Shown here in pieces: positions 1 through 9,306 of a stretch of DNA of 64,000 nt (the stretch's first letter is position 1; each line of letters starts with the position of its first letter). A model generated the notes under the pieces. The model was not told the DNA's origin. It was given only the letters and a program-made list of their open reading frames with translations, and did no database searches. The DNA lies in the NCBI RefSeq assembly GCF_030413615.1, contig NZ_CP129236.1, positions 1,596,001 to 1,660,000 on the forward strand, in the 5' to 3' direction. Position numbers and translations under genes: made by a program. Source of the stretch: Planococcus shixiaomingii. Its GTDB lineage: Bacteria; Bacillota; Bacilli; Bacillales_A; Planococcaceae.

Positions 1-1946
1 CACATGTCAGCCGCGAGGACATTGTCCGCGATTTTAACGAAGAAGTGGCTTTGCTGGTAGACGGCGTAACGAAATTGAGCAAAATCAAATACATGTCAAA
101 AGAAGAGCAGCAGGCGGAAAACCATCGCAAAATGTTCGTTGCGATGGCTCAGGACATCCGGGTCATTTTGATCAAGTTGGCTGACCGGCTGCACAACCTT
201 CGGACGCTGAAATACCAATCGGTGGAAAAGCAGCGCATCAAAGCAAATGAAACGCTGGAGATTTTTGCGCCGATCGCACACCGGTTGGGGATCAATACGA
301 TCAAATGGGAGCTTGAAGATACCGCGCTCCGTTATTTGAATCCGCAGCAATATTACCGCATTGTCAACTTGATGAAGAAAAAGCGGACCGAACGGGAAGA
401 GTACTTGAACAAAGTTATGGGCGAAATTCGGACACAATTGACCGAAGTGGACATCAAAGCGGAACTGTTTGGCCGCCCAAAACACATTTACAGCATTTAC
501 CGGAAAATGGTCCTGCAAAACAAGCAGTTCAACGAAATCTATGATTTATTGGCTGTCCGGGTTACGGTGGAGACGGTGAAAGATTGTTACGCCGTGCTTG
601 GCATCATCCACTCCACTTGGAAGCCGATGCCTGGACGCTTCAAGGATTACATTGCCATGCCTAAGCAAAACCTATATCAGTCGCTTCATACGACAGTGAT
701 TGGGCCGCAGGGCGATCCGCTAGAAGTCCAGATCCGGACAGAAGAAATGCACCGCATCGCTGAATACGGGGTAGCTGCGCATTGGGCTTATAAAGAAGGC
801 AAGGCCATTGAACGGCCGAAAAGTTCTGTCGATTCGCGCTTGACGTGGTTCCGTGAAATTCTGGATTTCCAGAACGAATCCGACAATGCCGAAGAATTCA
901 TGGAATCGCTGAAATATGATTTGTTTTCCGATATGGTTTATGTCTTTTCGCCAAAAGGCGATGTGATCGAAATGCCTGCCGGTTCTTGTCCGATTGACTT
1001 TGCTTACCGCGTCCATTCGGAAATTGGCAATAAAACCATCGGCGCAAAAGTTAATGGCAAAATGGTGCCGCTTGATACAGAATTGGTGACTGGCGATATT
1101 GTGGAGATTTTAACATCCAAGCAATCAGTCGGACCAAGCCGTGATTGGCTGAAAATCGCCAAGTCGACCCAAACCAAAAATAAAATCAAGCAATTCTTCA
1201 AAAAGCAGCTGCGCGTCGACAACGTGCAAAAAGGCAAAGAATTGATTGAAAAAGAAATTAAAGCTCAAGAATTCCTCGTGAAAGATGTCTTGACGAACGA
1301 AAATATCAAACGCGTCTGCGATAAATTCAATTTTGCAGGAGAAGACGACATGTATGCGGCGGTCGGCTTTAACGGCATCACCGCCCAGCAAGTGGTCAAC
1401 CGTCTGGCAGAAAAGATGCGCAAAAAACGCGAGCAAGAAGAAGCGCTGGAGAAAATCACCGTTGAAATGAAAACGGCTCAGCCAAAAAAACAAACCGAAT
1501 CGGGCGTCATTGTCAGAGGCATCGACAACGTCATGATCCGTTTATCACGATGCTGCAATCCGGTTCCAGGCGACAGTATTATCGGGTTTATTACAAAAGG
1601 GCGGGGAGTTTCGGTTCACCGCGGCGACTGCCCGAATGTCCAGTCGAATGAGACGGACCGGCTTATTGCGGTAGAATGGGAAAATACGGAGACGATGGAA
1701 AACAAGTCTTACCAAATTGATATTGAAGTCCAAGCATTTGACCGGACCGGTTTGATCAATGAAGTCATGCATATGGTCAGCGAAACGAAGACGACGATCA
1801 CCGCTGTCAGCGGACGGGCGGACAACGATAAAATTGCGACGATCAATTTGACGATCATGATTCCGCATATTTCTTATTTGAACCGGGTGATCGAACGGAT
1901 CAAACAGCTTCCGGATGTCTATTCGGTAACGCGCGTGACAAATTAA
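1..1946 (+). CDS. relA: Bifunctional (p)ppGpp synthetase/hydrolase RelA/SpoT, 5'-truncated by window edge
   Basis: Stringent-response alarmone enzyme: it makes (p)ppGpp from ATP and GTP/GDP and hydrolyses it. The frame is open from base 3, so the N-terminal part (about 80-90 residues, including the HD metal-binding start of the hydrolase) lies outside the window. Visible in order: the end of the hydrolase domain ([10 protein letters not shown]), the synthetase domain ([30 protein letters not shown]), a TGS domain ([16 protein letters not shown]), a Cys-rich conserved domain ([12 protein letters not shown]) and a C-terminal ACT domain ([13 protein letters not shown]). This is the long Rel architecture, not a small alarmone synthetase. 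dtd follows 9 bases after the stop, as in B. subtilis, so the two are probably co-transcribed. Identification is secure; the real start is not visible. Confidence 0.97.
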   Translation, partial: HVSREDIVRDFNEEVALLVDGVTKLSKIKYMSKEEQQAENHRKMFVAMAQDIRVILIKLADRLHNLRTLKYQSVEKQRIKANETLEIFAPIAHRLGINTIKWELEDTALRYLNPQQYYRIVNLMKKKRTEREEYLNKVMGEIRTQLTEVDIKAELFGRPKHIYSIYRKMVLQNKQFNEIYDLLAVRVTVETVKDCYAVLGIIHSTWKPMPGRFKDYIAMPKQNLYQSLHTTVIGPQGDPLEVQIRTEEMHRIAEYGVAAHWAYKEGKAIERPKSSVDSRLTWFREILDFQNESDNAEEFMESLKYDLFSDMVYVFSPKGDVIEMPAGSCPIDFAYRVHSEIGNKTIGAKVNGKMVPLDTELVTGDIVEILTSKQSVGPSRDWLKIAKSTQTKNKIKQFFKKQLRVDNVQKGKELIEKEIKAQEFLVKDVLTNENIKRVCDKFNFAGEDDMYAAVGFNGITAQQVVNRLAEKMRKKREQEEALEKITVEMKTAQPKKQTESGVIVRGIDNVMIRLSRCCNPVPGDSIIGFITKGRGVSVHRGDCPNVQSNETDRLIAVEWENTETMENKSYQIDIEVQAFDRTGLINEVMHMVSETKTTITAVSGRADNDKIATINLTIMIPHISYLNRVIERIKQLPDVYSVTRVTN

Positions 1947-1955
1947 GGAGGCATT

Positions 1956-2396
1956 ATGCGGGTAATTTTACAACGTTCCAAACAAGCTTGCGTCAAAGTT
2001 GAAGGGGCAGTTACTGGAGCAATCGATTCAGGATATGTCCTGCTCGTCGGCATTACCCATGAAGATACAGTCGACGACGCCAAATACGTAGCCGGAAAAA
2101 TCGCTCAGATGCGGCTCTTTGAAGATGAAGAAGGTAAAATGAACCATTCTGTTTTAGAAGTCGGAGGAGACATATTGTCGATTTCGCAGTTCACACTATA
2201 CGGTGACGTCAAAAAAGGGCGCCGGCCAAGTTTTACTTCGGCGGCCCGGCCAGAAATTGCAGAACCGCTCTGGCATGCCTTTAACGAGGCGCTGCGGGAT
2301 AACGGGCTGACAGTTGAAACCGGAGTCTTCGGAGCCATGATGGATGTCGAGCTGGTCAATGACGGCCCCGTTACCATCGTTGTCGAATCAAAATAA
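1956..2396 (+). CDS. dtd: D-aminoacyl-tRNA deacylase
   Basis: Removes D-amino acids (and mischarged glycine) from tRNAs, protecting translation in the cytoplasm. The 146-residue protein has full family length with both signatures: [10 protein letters not shown] near residue 77 and [10 protein letters not shown] at the C-terminus, which carries the GPxT cross-subunit motif of the dimer active site. ATG start with an AGGAGG-type site directly after the rel stop codon. It is the last gene of the rel transcript: a strong intrinsic terminator begins 2 bases after its stop. Confidence 0.97.
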   Translation: MRVILQRSKQACVKVEGAVTGAIDSGYVLLVGITHEDTVDDAKYVAGKIAQMRLFEDEEGKMNHSVLEVGGDILSISQFTLYGDVKKGRRPSFTSAARPEIAEPLWHAFNEALRDNGLTVETGVFGAMMDVELVNDGPVTIVVESK

Positions 2397-2397
2397 G

Positions 2398-2435
2398 AAA
2401 AAAGGCACAGGAGAAGGTTCCTGTGCCTTTTTTAT
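2398..2435 (+). terminator. Intrinsic terminator of rel-dtd
   Basis: A 12-bp perfect stem (AAAGGCACAGGA / TCCTGTGCCTTT) with a short loop, followed by a T-run, directly after the dtd stop. Confidence 0.93.
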
Positions 2436-2454
2436 CGTAAAAAAACGATTCTTT

Positions 2455-2775
2455 ATAAGTTTGAACGAAAGAAACTAACTTTTGTAACCGCTTTGGTCGC
2501 TTTGGGGAAGGCAAAGACGATTGTTTCTGTCTCTGCATCGCTGCGCTAGCTTCGAGACATGAAAAAGCGTTGCATCGCTGCGCTAGCTTCGAGACATGAA
2601 AAAGCGTTGCATCGCTGCGCTAGCTTCGAAATATGAAAGTGCGTTGCTCCTGCGTAAGCTCGTCGCCAAGGAGGCGCTGTGGCACTCCTTGGCTCCCGCA
2701 ATAAGCCGAAAACCACCGTCTTATTGCTTCGCCTAGCCCGTGAACGCGCCAAAGCTAAGATAATTAATACGATCC
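2455..2775. repeat. Dispersed intergenic repeat, long copy (family A)
   Basis: This 450-base gap between dtd and the amidase gene holds no credible gene. The stretch is similar, in reverse complement, to 33290-33452: both share a GCAAAGACGATTGTTTCTG core, a CTAGCTTCGA box, TGCGTTGCTCCTGCG, GCCCGTGAACGCG and an AT-rich AATACGAT end. Relative to that copy it carries a triplicated core (separate entry) and an extra 60-70 bases with two inverted repeats (CCAAGGAG/CTCCTTGG and GCAATAAG/CTTATTGC). A shorter relative lies at 59960-60020. Function unknown. Confidence 0.75.
2534..2644. repeat. Three tandem 37-base units inside the dispersed repeat
   Basis: Units start at 2534, 2571 and 2608. The first two are identical over 37 bases and the third differs at a few positions near its end. 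Each holds GCATCGCTGCGCTAGCTTCG followed by an ATGAAA stretch. The other copies of this family in the window (about 33.35 kb and 59.98 kb) have only one unit, so this is a local amplification. Confidence 0.9.
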
Positions 2776-2888
2776 TAACTTACCGCCTTGTATGATGGCT
2801 TGTTTACTGCTAGTTGTTTGAAAGAAATCGAGAAAAATAGTATAGAAAATATGTGAGTCAGTGATTAAGTAATGTATACATAAAAAAG

Positions 2889-2932
2889 AATGAAAAACGG
2901 CACGGGAAATTTCCCGTGCCGTTTTGTTTTTA
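2889..2932 (-). terminator. Intrinsic terminator of the amidase gene
   Basis: Perfect stem AAAACGGCACGGGAAA / TTTCCCGTGCCGTTTT just downstream of the minus-strand stop, with T-runs on both sides, so it could also stop plus-strand transcription. Confidence 0.9.
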
Positions 2933-4471
2933 TCACTGCTCCAGCTGAGCGTCAAAATAATTGACGATGCCGGTATACAAGCCGAGCGCCGCCTGATCGC
3001 GGAATTGGCTGGTAGCAACGATTCGTTCTTCGTTATAATTGCTTAAATAGCCGAGTTCTACAAGTACAGCAGGCTGCTGGTTCTCGCGGAGCACCAAGTA
3101 ATTGCCATGGCGGACGCCTCGTCCTTTAAGCGAAAGTTTGCCTGCAAGGCCGGCGTTGACAAATTCTCCGAGCTCTTGCTGATAGCTGTGCATGTAATAC
3201 GTGGTAAAGCCGTGGACGCTGTTATCAACCACTCCATCATAGTGGATGCTGATAAACGCATCCGCTGCCACTAGATGGCCGTTCGCCACTCGTTTGCGAA
3301 GATCGACATAGACATCTGATTGCCGGGTCATCACAACATCGGCGCCAGCCGAACGCAGATAATGCGACAATGATTCCGCCGTTTTTAGTGTCAAATCTTT
3401 TTCATTCGTGCCGCGTGCGCCTACCGTACCGCCGTCATGGCCGCCGTGGCCGGGATCGAGGACGATCGTAACGCCGCTCAGCGTGCCCGCTTTTCTGTTA
3501 GCTTCTTTTTTCTTCAAAGTTTTCTGCAGGGTTGTCGCTTCCCCAGCCGTCACAACCCAAGTTGCGATAAAACCGTTTCGGCCATCAGGCAACGAAACCT
3601 TGTACCAATCGCCTCGTTGTTCAATGACCTCCAAATGGTCACCGGCATTTGCCCGGCTGACCACTCCGGAAGCGGTGGAAGGCTCGGCGCGCAAATTTGT
3701 TCCGTCGGTCAGCACTGTCACGGTTTCGGTTGCAGTGGTGGCCGCCGTTTTAGCCGATTTATCGGAAAGGTAGCCATAGAATGCATACACCCATCCGGTT
3801 TCACCATCTGCCAAATGGATTTGAACCCAATTGCCTTTGAGGGACACGACCGTAAACACTTCTCCTTGGTGGACCTTCGCGATGACGTCGGAGCTCAGGT
3901 CCGCTTTTTGACGGACATTCAAGGCACTCACGGCGATTTCAAAAGAAGAAACGTCCGTTGCCGCTGGAGTAGGATTTTTAGCACTCGTTTCGGTAATCGT
4001 TATGTATTGTTTGGAAACAAAGCCGCGTGTATCGCGGAATTCAACTTCAACCCAGTCGCCTGTTTCGCTGATCATCTTTGCTTGGTCTCCGGCGCTCATT
4101 TGCGCCAACACCGACGCCGAAAGCTCAGGTTGAGAGCGAACATTTAAGTGGTCGACAGAAGAAACGGCTTTTTTTGACTCCGATTTTCCTGAAGCGGCGG
4201 AAGTCAGCCAAGAGGCGACCCAACCGGTCATTTCGCCTGCCTGTACTTTGTACCAATCTCCTTCTTGGCCTGTAACGGTCACTTTGTCGCCTTTGCTGAG
4301 TGAACCTGAAACACTGTAGGACAATCCGGGCCCTGTGCGGAGGTTGACGGAAGAAGCGCTGATCTGCATATCTCCGGTTTCTGCGCTGGCGGTTTGGTCT
4401 TTCGTTATCGGCAAGCAATTGGCTGTTAACAAAATAAGTAAAGTAATAGCAGTAAGCCACTTGCGGTTCAT
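2933..4471 (-). CDS. Secreted N-acetylmuramoyl-L-alanine amidase with four SH3b domains (YrvJ-like)
   Basis: Cell-wall hydrolase expected to cut the amide bond between N-acetylmuramic acid and L-alanine in peptidoglycan. The 512-residue protein starts with a signal peptide (about residues 1-30, ending near TASAET), followed by four bacterial SH3 domains, each opening with an LNVRxxP/NLRTGPG-type motif (about residues 37-95, 105-165, 180-240 and 250-310), then an Amidase_3 domain from about residue 333. Zinc ligands and the catalytic Glu are visible: DPGHGG, the Glu of NEKDLTL, His of SIHYDG and Glu of VLVELGYLSN. The SIHYDG loop differs from the more common SIHANA. The position between dtd and hisS matches B. 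subtilis yrvJ. It is transcribed divergently from hisS, from its own (unidentified) promoter. Confidence 0.93.
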   Translation of the reverse strand: MNRKWLTAITLLILLTANCLPITKDQTASAETGDMQISASSVNLRTGPGLSYSVSGSLSKGDKVTVTGQEGDWYKVQAGEMTGWVASWLTSAASGKSESKKAVSSVDHLNVRSQPELSASVLAQMSAGDQAKMISETGDWVEVEFRDTRGFVSKQYITITETSAKNPTPAATDVSSFEIAVSALNVRQKADLSSDVIAKVHQGEVFTVVSLKGNWVQIHLADGETGWVYAFYGYLSDKSAKTAATTATETVTVLTDGTNLRAEPSTASGVVSRANAGDHLEVIEQRGDWYKVSLPDGRNGFIATWVVTAGEATTLQKTLKKKEANRKAGTLSGVTIVLDPGHGGHDGGTVGARGTNEKDLTLKTAESLSHYLRSAGADVVMTRQSDVYVDLRKRVANGHLVAADAFISIHYDGVVDNSVHGFTTYYMHSYQQELGEFVNAGLAGKLSLKGRGVRHGNYLVLRENQQPAVLVELGYLSNYNEERIVATSQFRDQAALGLYTGIVNYFDAQLEQ

Positions 4472-4542
4472 TTAGATTTAGCACCCCTTAATCTCATTAT
4501 GATTTTATAATAGCAAAAAAATAAAGGCTTAGGTGAAAAAGG

Positions 4543-4571
4543 TTGACAAGTTTTGCGGGAATACTTAAGAT
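4543..4571 (+). promoter_or_regulatory. Sigma-A promoter of hisS-aspS
   Basis: TTGACA, 17 bases, TAAGAT. The start point would be about 4578, just ahead of the T-box leader. Confidence 0.85.
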
Positions 4572-4577
4572 TAACTT

Positions 4578-4866
4578 TATTATCTTTATATATTTTGCTG
4601 TTGACGAAGAAAGTAATCACATGATTGGCTGAAAAGAGAAGGAAAGTCTTAGGCTGCAAACTTTCCTGCAGGGATCGGTGACGAAAAACACTTTATGAGG
4701 CTTTTTTCTGAACGATGACATTCGGTTGTTTATTAGGAAAAGACGGAACCGGCCGTTATCCGGAATGAGAGGGTGCATATCTTTGCATCAACTAGGGTGG
4801 AACCGCGGAAGCTAATACAGGCTCTCGTCCCTTGCGTAACAGCAAGGGGCGGGAGCTTTTTTGTAT
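4578..4866 (+). ncRNA. T-box leader of hisS-aspS
   Basis: tRNA-sensing transcription-attenuation leader. The T-box core AGGGTGGAACCGCGG is at 4794-4808, the S-turn AGTA at 4612-4615, and a terminator (CTCGTCCCTTGC / GCAAGGGGCGGG, then T-run) at about 4820-4866 would compete with the antiterminator. The specifier is not clear-cut: pairing of TCAC (4617-4620) with GTGA places the specifier loop at about 4682-4692, where CAC (His, 4689-4691) and AAC (4687-4689) overlap; GAC (Asp) sits at 4680-4682. The variable T-box base is A, which pairs with a U discriminator, unusual for tRNA-His or tRNA-Asp. Control of hisS-aspS by uncharged tRNA is secure; which tRNA is not. Confidence 0.9.
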
Positions 4867-4889
4867 GGAAAAATGAAGGAGTGAAACGA

Positions 4890-6176
4890 ATGGGCCAAAA
4901 TATTCAAGCGCCACGCGGCACGTACGATGTGCTGCCTGACCAATCTGCCAAATGGCAGGAAGTTGAACAAAAAATCAATGAGCTGTGCAGACTTTATCAG
5001 TATAAGGAAATCCGCACACCGATTTTCGAGCACACGGAATTGTTTCAGCGCGGCGTCGGTGATACGACCGATATCGTCCAAAAAGAAATGTACACATTTC
5101 AGGACCGCGGCGACCGCAGTTTGACGCTGCGTCCGGAAGGCACTGCCTCTGTCGTCCGTGCCTTTGTTGAAAATAAATTATTCGGCCTGCCAGACCAGCC
5201 GGTGAAATTGTTCTACACGGGCCCGATGTTCCGTTATGAACGGCCGCAAGCTGGCCGCATGCGCCAATTTGTCCAATTTGGAGTAGAGGCGATCGGCAGT
5301 AAAGACCCGGCGATTGACGCAGAAGTCATTGCGCTCGCTATGGATGTTTACAAATCAGTCGGTTTGAAAAGCTTGCGGCTGGTTATCAATTCGCTTGGTG
5401 ACACGGAAAGCCGCATTGCGCACAAAGAAGCGCTGATTGCGCACTTTGCCCCGCGCATCGGCGAATTCTGCAAAGACTGCCAGACGCGCCTGGAGAAAAA
5501 TCCGCTGCGCATCCTGGACTGTAAAGTGGACCGCAACCACCCGTTAATGGCGACTGCGCCATCCCTTGCCGATTTTTTAAACGAGGAATCGCAGCAGTAT
5601 TTCGATGATGTTAAAGCTTATCTGGAAAATTTGGAAATCGACTATGTCGTGGACCCGAATTTGGTCCGTGGCTTGGATTACTATAACCACACTGCTTTTG
5701 AAATCATGAGTGATGCTGAAGGCTTCGGCGCAATAACTACGCTTGCGGGCGGCGGGCGCTATAACGGCCTTGTGGAAGACCTTGGCGGTCCGGAAGCTCC
5801 GGGCATCGGTTTTGCGATGAGCATCGAACGCTTGCTGTTGGCGCTTGAAATGGAGAAAGTCGAAATCGGCCAATCGCTCAATTTGGAAGCGTATGTCGTG
5901 GCTATGGACGAATCCACTAAGAAAAAAGCATTCAGTGTCGTAAAAGAGCTGCGCGAAAGCGGCATATCAGCGGATATGGATTTCGGCGGCCGCAAACTGA
6001 AAGCGCAAATGAAATCGGCTGACCGCAAAAAAGCGGCATACGTCATCGTAATCGGTGAGAACGAAATCGCTAACGGCAAAGCCGCTGTCAAGGAAATGGC
6101 AACCGGCGAACAGACAGACATATTATTTGAACACCTAGCAGAAACGATCATCAAGAAGAAATCATTGGAGGAATAA
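4890..6176 (+). CDS. hisS: Histidyl-tRNA synthetase
   Basis: Charges tRNA-His with histidine (class II synthetase, homodimer). The 428-residue protein shows motif 1 and 2 features ([31 protein letters not shown]), the HisRS signatures [14 protein letters not shown] and AGGGRYNGL, and a C-terminal anticodon-binding domain from about residue 330. The start at 4890 is preceded by AAGGAG; reading further upstream would run through the T-box terminator and is rejected. It forms an operon with aspS, 2 bases downstream, controlled by the T-box leader. Confidence 0.97.
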   Translation: MGQNIQAPRGTYDVLPDQSAKWQEVEQKINELCRLYQYKEIRTPIFEHTELFQRGVGDTTDIVQKEMYTFQDRGDRSLTLRPEGTASVVRAFVENKLFGLPDQPVKLFYTGPMFRYERPQAGRMRQFVQFGVEAIGSKDPAIDAEVIALAMDVYKSVGLKSLRLVINSLGDTESRIAHKEALIAHFAPRIGEFCKDCQTRLEKNPLRILDCKVDRNHPLMATAPSLADFLNEESQQYFDDVKAYLENLEIDYVVDPNLVRGLDYYNHTAFEIMSDAEGFGAITTLAGGGRYNGLVEDLGGPEAPGIGFAMSIERLLLALEMEKVEIGQSLNLEAYVVAMDESTKKKAFSVVKELRESGISADMDFGGRKLKAQMKSADRKKAAYVIVIGENEIANGKAAVKEMATGEQTDILFEHLAETIIKKKSLEE

Positions 6177-6178
6177 TT

Positions 6179-7939
6179 ATGCCAAGAACACATTATAGTG
6201 GAGAAATAAACGAATCGATCATAGGACAGCGCGTTTCATTGAACGGATGGGTTCAAAAACGCCGTGATTTAGGCGGATTGATTTTTGTCGACATCCGCGA
6301 TCGCTCAGGGATCGTACAAGTGGTGTTCAACCCGAAAATCTCCGAACAAGCAATCGAAGTCGGCGAAACATTGCGCAACGAGTTTGTTGTCCACATTGAC
6401 GGGCTTGTCGTTGCACGCTCAGAAGGCCAAATCAACCCCGCGATGGAAACCGGGAAAGTCGAAGTGCAAGTGGACCATGCAGTCATCATCAACGCAGCGA
6501 AAAACCCGCCATTTGCGATTGAAGATGAGACTGATGTCGCCGAAGACTTGCGCTTGAAATACCGTTATTTGGACTTGCGCCGCCCGGCCATGTTCGAAAC
6601 GTTTAAAATGCGCTCGGATATAACAAAATCAGTCCGCAATTTCTTGGACAAAGAAGGATTCCTTGAAGTGGAGACCCCGATCTTGACGAAATCCACACCG
6701 GAAGGCGCTCGCGATTACTTGGTGCCAAGCCGCGTCCATGAAGGTGAATTTTACGCACTTCCACAGTCGCCGCAGTTGTTCAAGCAAATGCTGATGGTGT
6801 CCGGTTTTGATAAATATTACCAAATTGCACGTTGTTTCCGTGATGAGGATCTTCGCGCTGACCGCCAGCCGGAATTCACCCAAATCGATATGGAAGTCAG
6901 CTTCCAGACGATGGAAGACATTATTGAATTGAATGAGCGTTTGATGGTTCAAATGATGAAAGAAGTAAAAGGCATCGACATCGAGCCTAAATTCCAGCGC
7001 ATGAGCTATACAGAAGCGATGGACCGTTACGGTTCCGATAAACCGGACGTCCGGTTCGGCCTTGAACTGATCAACGTTTCGGATTTGGTCAAAGACTCCG
7101 CGTTCAAAGTGTTCTCTGGAGCTGTTGAAAACGGCGGCCAAGTGAAGTTGATCAACGTCAAAGGCGTTGCTGCCAACTATTCACGCAAAGACATTGATGC
7201 ACTTGGTGAATTTGCTTCAGTTTACGGAGCTAAAGGATTGGCATGGCTAAAAGTGGAAGCGGAAGGCATTAAAGGCCCGATTGCTAAGTTCTTTGAAGGC
7301 GAGGCAGCTACAGGCCTTATTGAACGTGCAGAAGCGGAAGCAGGAGATTTGCTGTTGTTTGTTGCAGATTCCGCTTCGGTCGTAGCTGATGCATTGGGCG
7401 CGTTGCGTTCGAAGTTCGGCAAAGAGCTGGGCTTGATCGACAACTCGGTTTACAAATTCCTTTGGATCACGGACTGGCCGTTGTTTGAATACGACGAAAA
7501 AGTCGGCCGTTATTTTGCAGCCCACCATCCGTTTACAATGCCATTTGAAGAAGACCTCGACAAATTGGAAACAGAGCCGCAAAATGTCCGCGCACAGGCG
7601 TATGACTTGGTGTTGAACGGCTATGAACTCGGTGGAGGCTCTTCCCGTATTTACCGCCGGGACATTCAAGAGAAAATGTTCAGCGTCCTCGGTTTTACTG
7701 ATGAAGAAGCGAAAGCGCAATTCGGCTTTTTGATGGAAGCTTTCGAATACGGAACGCCTCCGCACGGCGGAATTGCCTTCGGTTTGGACCGTTTGGTCAT
7801 GCTGCTTTCCGGCAGCACGAACTTGCGCGATACAATCGCTTTCCCGAAAACGGCGAGTGCCAGCGATTTGCTGACCAACGCCCCAAGCCCCGTAGCACAA
7901 GAGCAGCTTGAGGAATTAAGCCTATTAATTAAAGAATAG
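6179..7939 (+). CDS. aspS: Aspartyl-tRNA synthetase
   Basis: Charges tRNA-Asp (class IIb synthetase). The 586-residue, full-length bacterial-type enzyme has an N-terminal OB-fold anticodon-binding domain ([19 protein letters not shown], about residues 17-36), the catalytic core ([21 protein letters not shown], split motif [30 protein letters not shown]), a bacterial insertion (GAD) domain at about 285-420, and class II motif 3 ([13 protein letters not shown]). ATG preceded by GGAGG that overlaps the end of hisS, so translation is probably coupled. No gatCAB genes are seen nearby, so whether it is discriminating cannot be judged. Confidence 0.97.
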   Translation: MPRTHYSGEINESIIGQRVSLNGWVQKRRDLGGLIFVDIRDRSGIVQVVFNPKISEQAIEVGETLRNEFVVHIDGLVVARSEGQINPAMETGKVEVQVDHAVIINAAKNPPFAIEDETDVAEDLRLKYRYLDLRRPAMFETFKMRSDITKSVRNFLDKEGFLEVETPILTKSTPEGARDYLVPSRVHEGEFYALPQSPQLFKQMLMVSGFDKYYQIARCFRDEDLRADRQPEFTQIDMEVSFQTMEDIIELNERLMVQMMKEVKGIDIEPKFQRMSYTEAMDRYGSDKPDVRFGLELINVSDLVKDSAFKVFSGAVENGGQVKLINVKGVAANYSRKDIDALGEFASVYGAKGLAWLKVEAEGIKGPIAKFFEGEAATGLIERAEAEAGDLLLFVADSASVVADALGALRSKFGKELGLIDNSVYKFLWITDWPLFEYDEKVGRYFAAHHPFTMPFEEDLDKLETEPQNVRAQAYDLVLNGYELGGGSSRIYRRDIQEKMFSVLGFTDEEAKAQFGFLMEAFEYGTPPHGGIAFGLDRLVMLLSGSTNLRDTIAFPKTASASDLLTNAPSPVAQEQLEELSLLIKE

Positions 7940-7968
7940 AATAATCAAAAAGTTTCAGATTAAAATAT

Positions 7969-7997
7969 TTGTCTAATCAGTGAAGGTATGCTAATAT
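7969..7997 (+). promoter_or_regulatory. Promoter of 6S RNA
   Basis: TTGTCT, 17 bases, TAATAT with an upstream TGC extended -10 element (7989-7991). The start point falls around 8004-8005, just before the 5' strand of the 6S closing stem. Confidence 0.8.
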
Positions 7998-8004
7998 CTA
8001 GTTA

Positions 8005-8195
8005 TTAAAGAATCCTGATGTGTTCGTTTTCAGCAATTCAGTTTTGACCCAACATTTTGTCGTCGGGAGACTAGATTTCATCATGGCTAACATGCCCTCA
8101 CCGGAAGTTAAAAGTGATGGAGAGGTCACCCACCTGCTAGAAGCGGGTTCAAAGCGATAGCATTAAAAAAGACGGCACGATCGGGATTCTTTACT
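8005..8195 (+). ncRNA. ssrS: 6S RNA (6S-1 / BsrA type)
   Basis: Regulatory RNA that mimics an open promoter and holds sigma-A RNA polymerase in stationary phase. The 5' AAAGAATCCTGAT (8007-8019) pairs with ATCGGGATTCTTT (8180-8192) as the closing stem. Internal stretches (GGAGACTAGATTTCATCATG, GCTAACATGCCCTCACCG) strongly resemble B. subtilis 6S-1. The position between aspS and tcdA is also where B. subtilis encodes this RNA. Ends estimated from the promoter and stem to within a few bases. Confidence 0.92.
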
Positions 8196-8206
8196 AACAT
8201 TAACTT

Positions 8207-8238
8207 TTCTCCCTCCCACAATTTGTTGGAGGGATTTT
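8207..8238 (+). terminator. Intrinsic terminator after 6S RNA
   Basis: TCCCTCC / GGAGGGA stem with an inner ACA/TGT pair, followed by ATTTTTA. It lies between the 6S RNA and the tcdA start. Confidence 0.8.
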
Positions 8239-8289
8239 TAATGGGTATAATTCCTAGTACACCGATTAATTTTGAAGGGCAGGAAAATC

Positions 8290-9054
8290 ATGTTACATCA
8301 ATTTTCACGAAACGAATTAGCAATAGGCAAAGAAGGCCTTGATTTAGTAAAAAATACAACAGTAGCAATCCTTGGTGTCGGGGGCGTCGGTTCATTCGCG
8401 GCAGAAGCTTGCGCGCGCAGCGGCGTCGGAAGAATCATTTTGGTCGATAAAGACAATGTCGACATTACCAACATCAACCGCCAACTGGTGGCCAATCTTT
8501 CAACTGTCGGCCAATCGAAGGCAGAAGTGATGAAACAGCGGATTGCCGACATCAACACGGAGTGCGAAGTGATTTCCTTACATATGTTCTATACGGAAGA
8601 AACGTATGAAGAATTTTTCAGCTACAATCCGGATTATGTCATCGATGCATCCGACACAATGATTTACAAAGTCCATTTGATGGAAGAGTGCTTCAAGCGC
8701 GGAGTGAAAATCATTTCCAGCATGGGCGCCGCAAATAAAACCGATCCAACACGCTTCAAAATTGCGGATATCTCCAAGACGCATACCGATCCATTAGCAA
8801 AAATCATCCGCAAGAAATTGCGCGCTGCCGGAATCCATAAAGGCATTCCAGTGGTGTTCTCGGACGAGAGCCCGATCATTGTCCGCGAAGACGTTGTGGA
8901 AACAGTCGGCAAGCCAAATGCAGAAATCCGCAAAGCGCAGATGCCGCCAAGCTCGAATGCCTTCACTCCGTCAACTGTCGGTTTGATTACTGCGAGCTGG
9001 GTCATCAATGACATCACAAGAAACATTGCGATTCAACGCGTTCGCACAAATTAG
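8290..9054 (+). CDS. tcdA: tRNA threonylcarbamoyladenosine dehydratase (TcdA/CsdL)
   Basis: Catalyses ATP-dependent dehydration of t6A37 to cyclic ct6A in ANN-decoding tRNAs. The 254-residue ThiF/MoeB/E1-like protein has the nucleotide-binding GVGGVGSFAAE (about residues 30-40), the adenylation motif NRQL, VDKDNVDI, DASDT and the TcdA signature SSMGAANKTDPTRF. The ATG at 8290 matches B. subtilis YrvM (MLHQFSRNELAIG); an upstream in-frame TTG at 8272 is less likely. It lies between the 6S RNA and rarA, as in B. subtilis, and ends at a strong terminator. Confidence 0.95.
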   Translation: MLHQFSRNELAIGKEGLDLVKNTTVAILGVGGVGSFAAEACARSGVGRIILVDKDNVDITNINRQLVANLSTVGQSKAEVMKQRIADINTECEVISLHMFYTEETYEEFFSYNPDYVIDASDTMIYKVHLMEECFKRGVKIISSMGAANKTDPTRFKIADISKTHTDPLAKIIRKKLRAAGIHKGIPVVFSDESPIIVREDVVETVGKPNAEIRKAQMPPSSNAFTPSTVGLITASWVINDITRNIAIQRVRTN

Positions 9055-9090
9055 AAAAGCCGGCTCATAAATTGAGCCGGCTTTTCTGTG
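9055..9090 (+). terminator. Intrinsic terminator of tcdA
   Basis: Stem AAAAGCCGGCTCA / TGAGCCGGCTTTT immediately after the stop, then T-rich. It separates tcdA from the 20-base repeat array that follows. Confidence 0.92.
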
Positions 9091-9104
9091 GCGAGAATTA
9101 GTGA

Positions 9105-9260
9105 ACGTGCGTATTTTTTGCTGAACGTGCATAAAACTCCGTAAGCGTGCGTATTTTTTGCTGAGCGTGCATAAATTTCTTTAAGCGTGCGTATTTTGCG
9201 TGGAACGTGCATAAAACTCTGTAAGCGTGCATATTTTCTGCTGGACGCTTAAAAAATTCA
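9105..9260. repeat. 20-base periodic array with alternating A/B units (short copy)
   Basis: The word CGTGC recurs exactly every 20 bases at 9106, 9126, 9146, 9166, 9186, 9206 and 9226, with a decayed eighth unit (CGCTTA) at about 9246. Odd units read roughly CGTGCGTATTTTTTGCTGAR, even units CGTGCATAAAACTCCGTAAG, so the true repeat is a 40-base dimer. There are no unique spacers. It fills the gap between the convergent tcdA and rarA genes, between their two terminators. The same dimeric design appears at 16586-16845. Function unknown. Confidence 0.95.
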
Positions 9261-9270
9261 ACTACCCGAC

Positions 9271-9306
9271 AAAAAAGCCATTTCCTCTACAGGAAATGGC
9301 TCTGTT
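9271..9306 (-). terminator. Intrinsic terminator of rarA
   Basis: Stem GCCATTTCCT / AGGAAATGGC just downstream of the minus-strand rarA stop, followed by a six-base T-run on that strand. Confidence 0.9.

Noticed and set aside
2546..3018. Minus-strand open frames downstream of the amidase gene
   Set aside because: They lie in repeat DNA and across a terminator, with composition unlike coding DNA here.
3437..4147. 236-codon plus-strand open frame opposite the amidase gene
   Set aside because: Antisense shadow of a clear amidase gene with four SH3 domains.
4773..4889. Longer hisS reading frame starting inside the leader
   Set aside because: It would translate the T-box core and terminator; the start at 4890 has a proper ribosome-binding site and matches HisRS length.
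9105..9260. Possible CRISPR array at the tandem repeats (also at 16584-16846)
   Set aside because: Units are directly adjacent with no unique spacers, and no cas genes are in the window.
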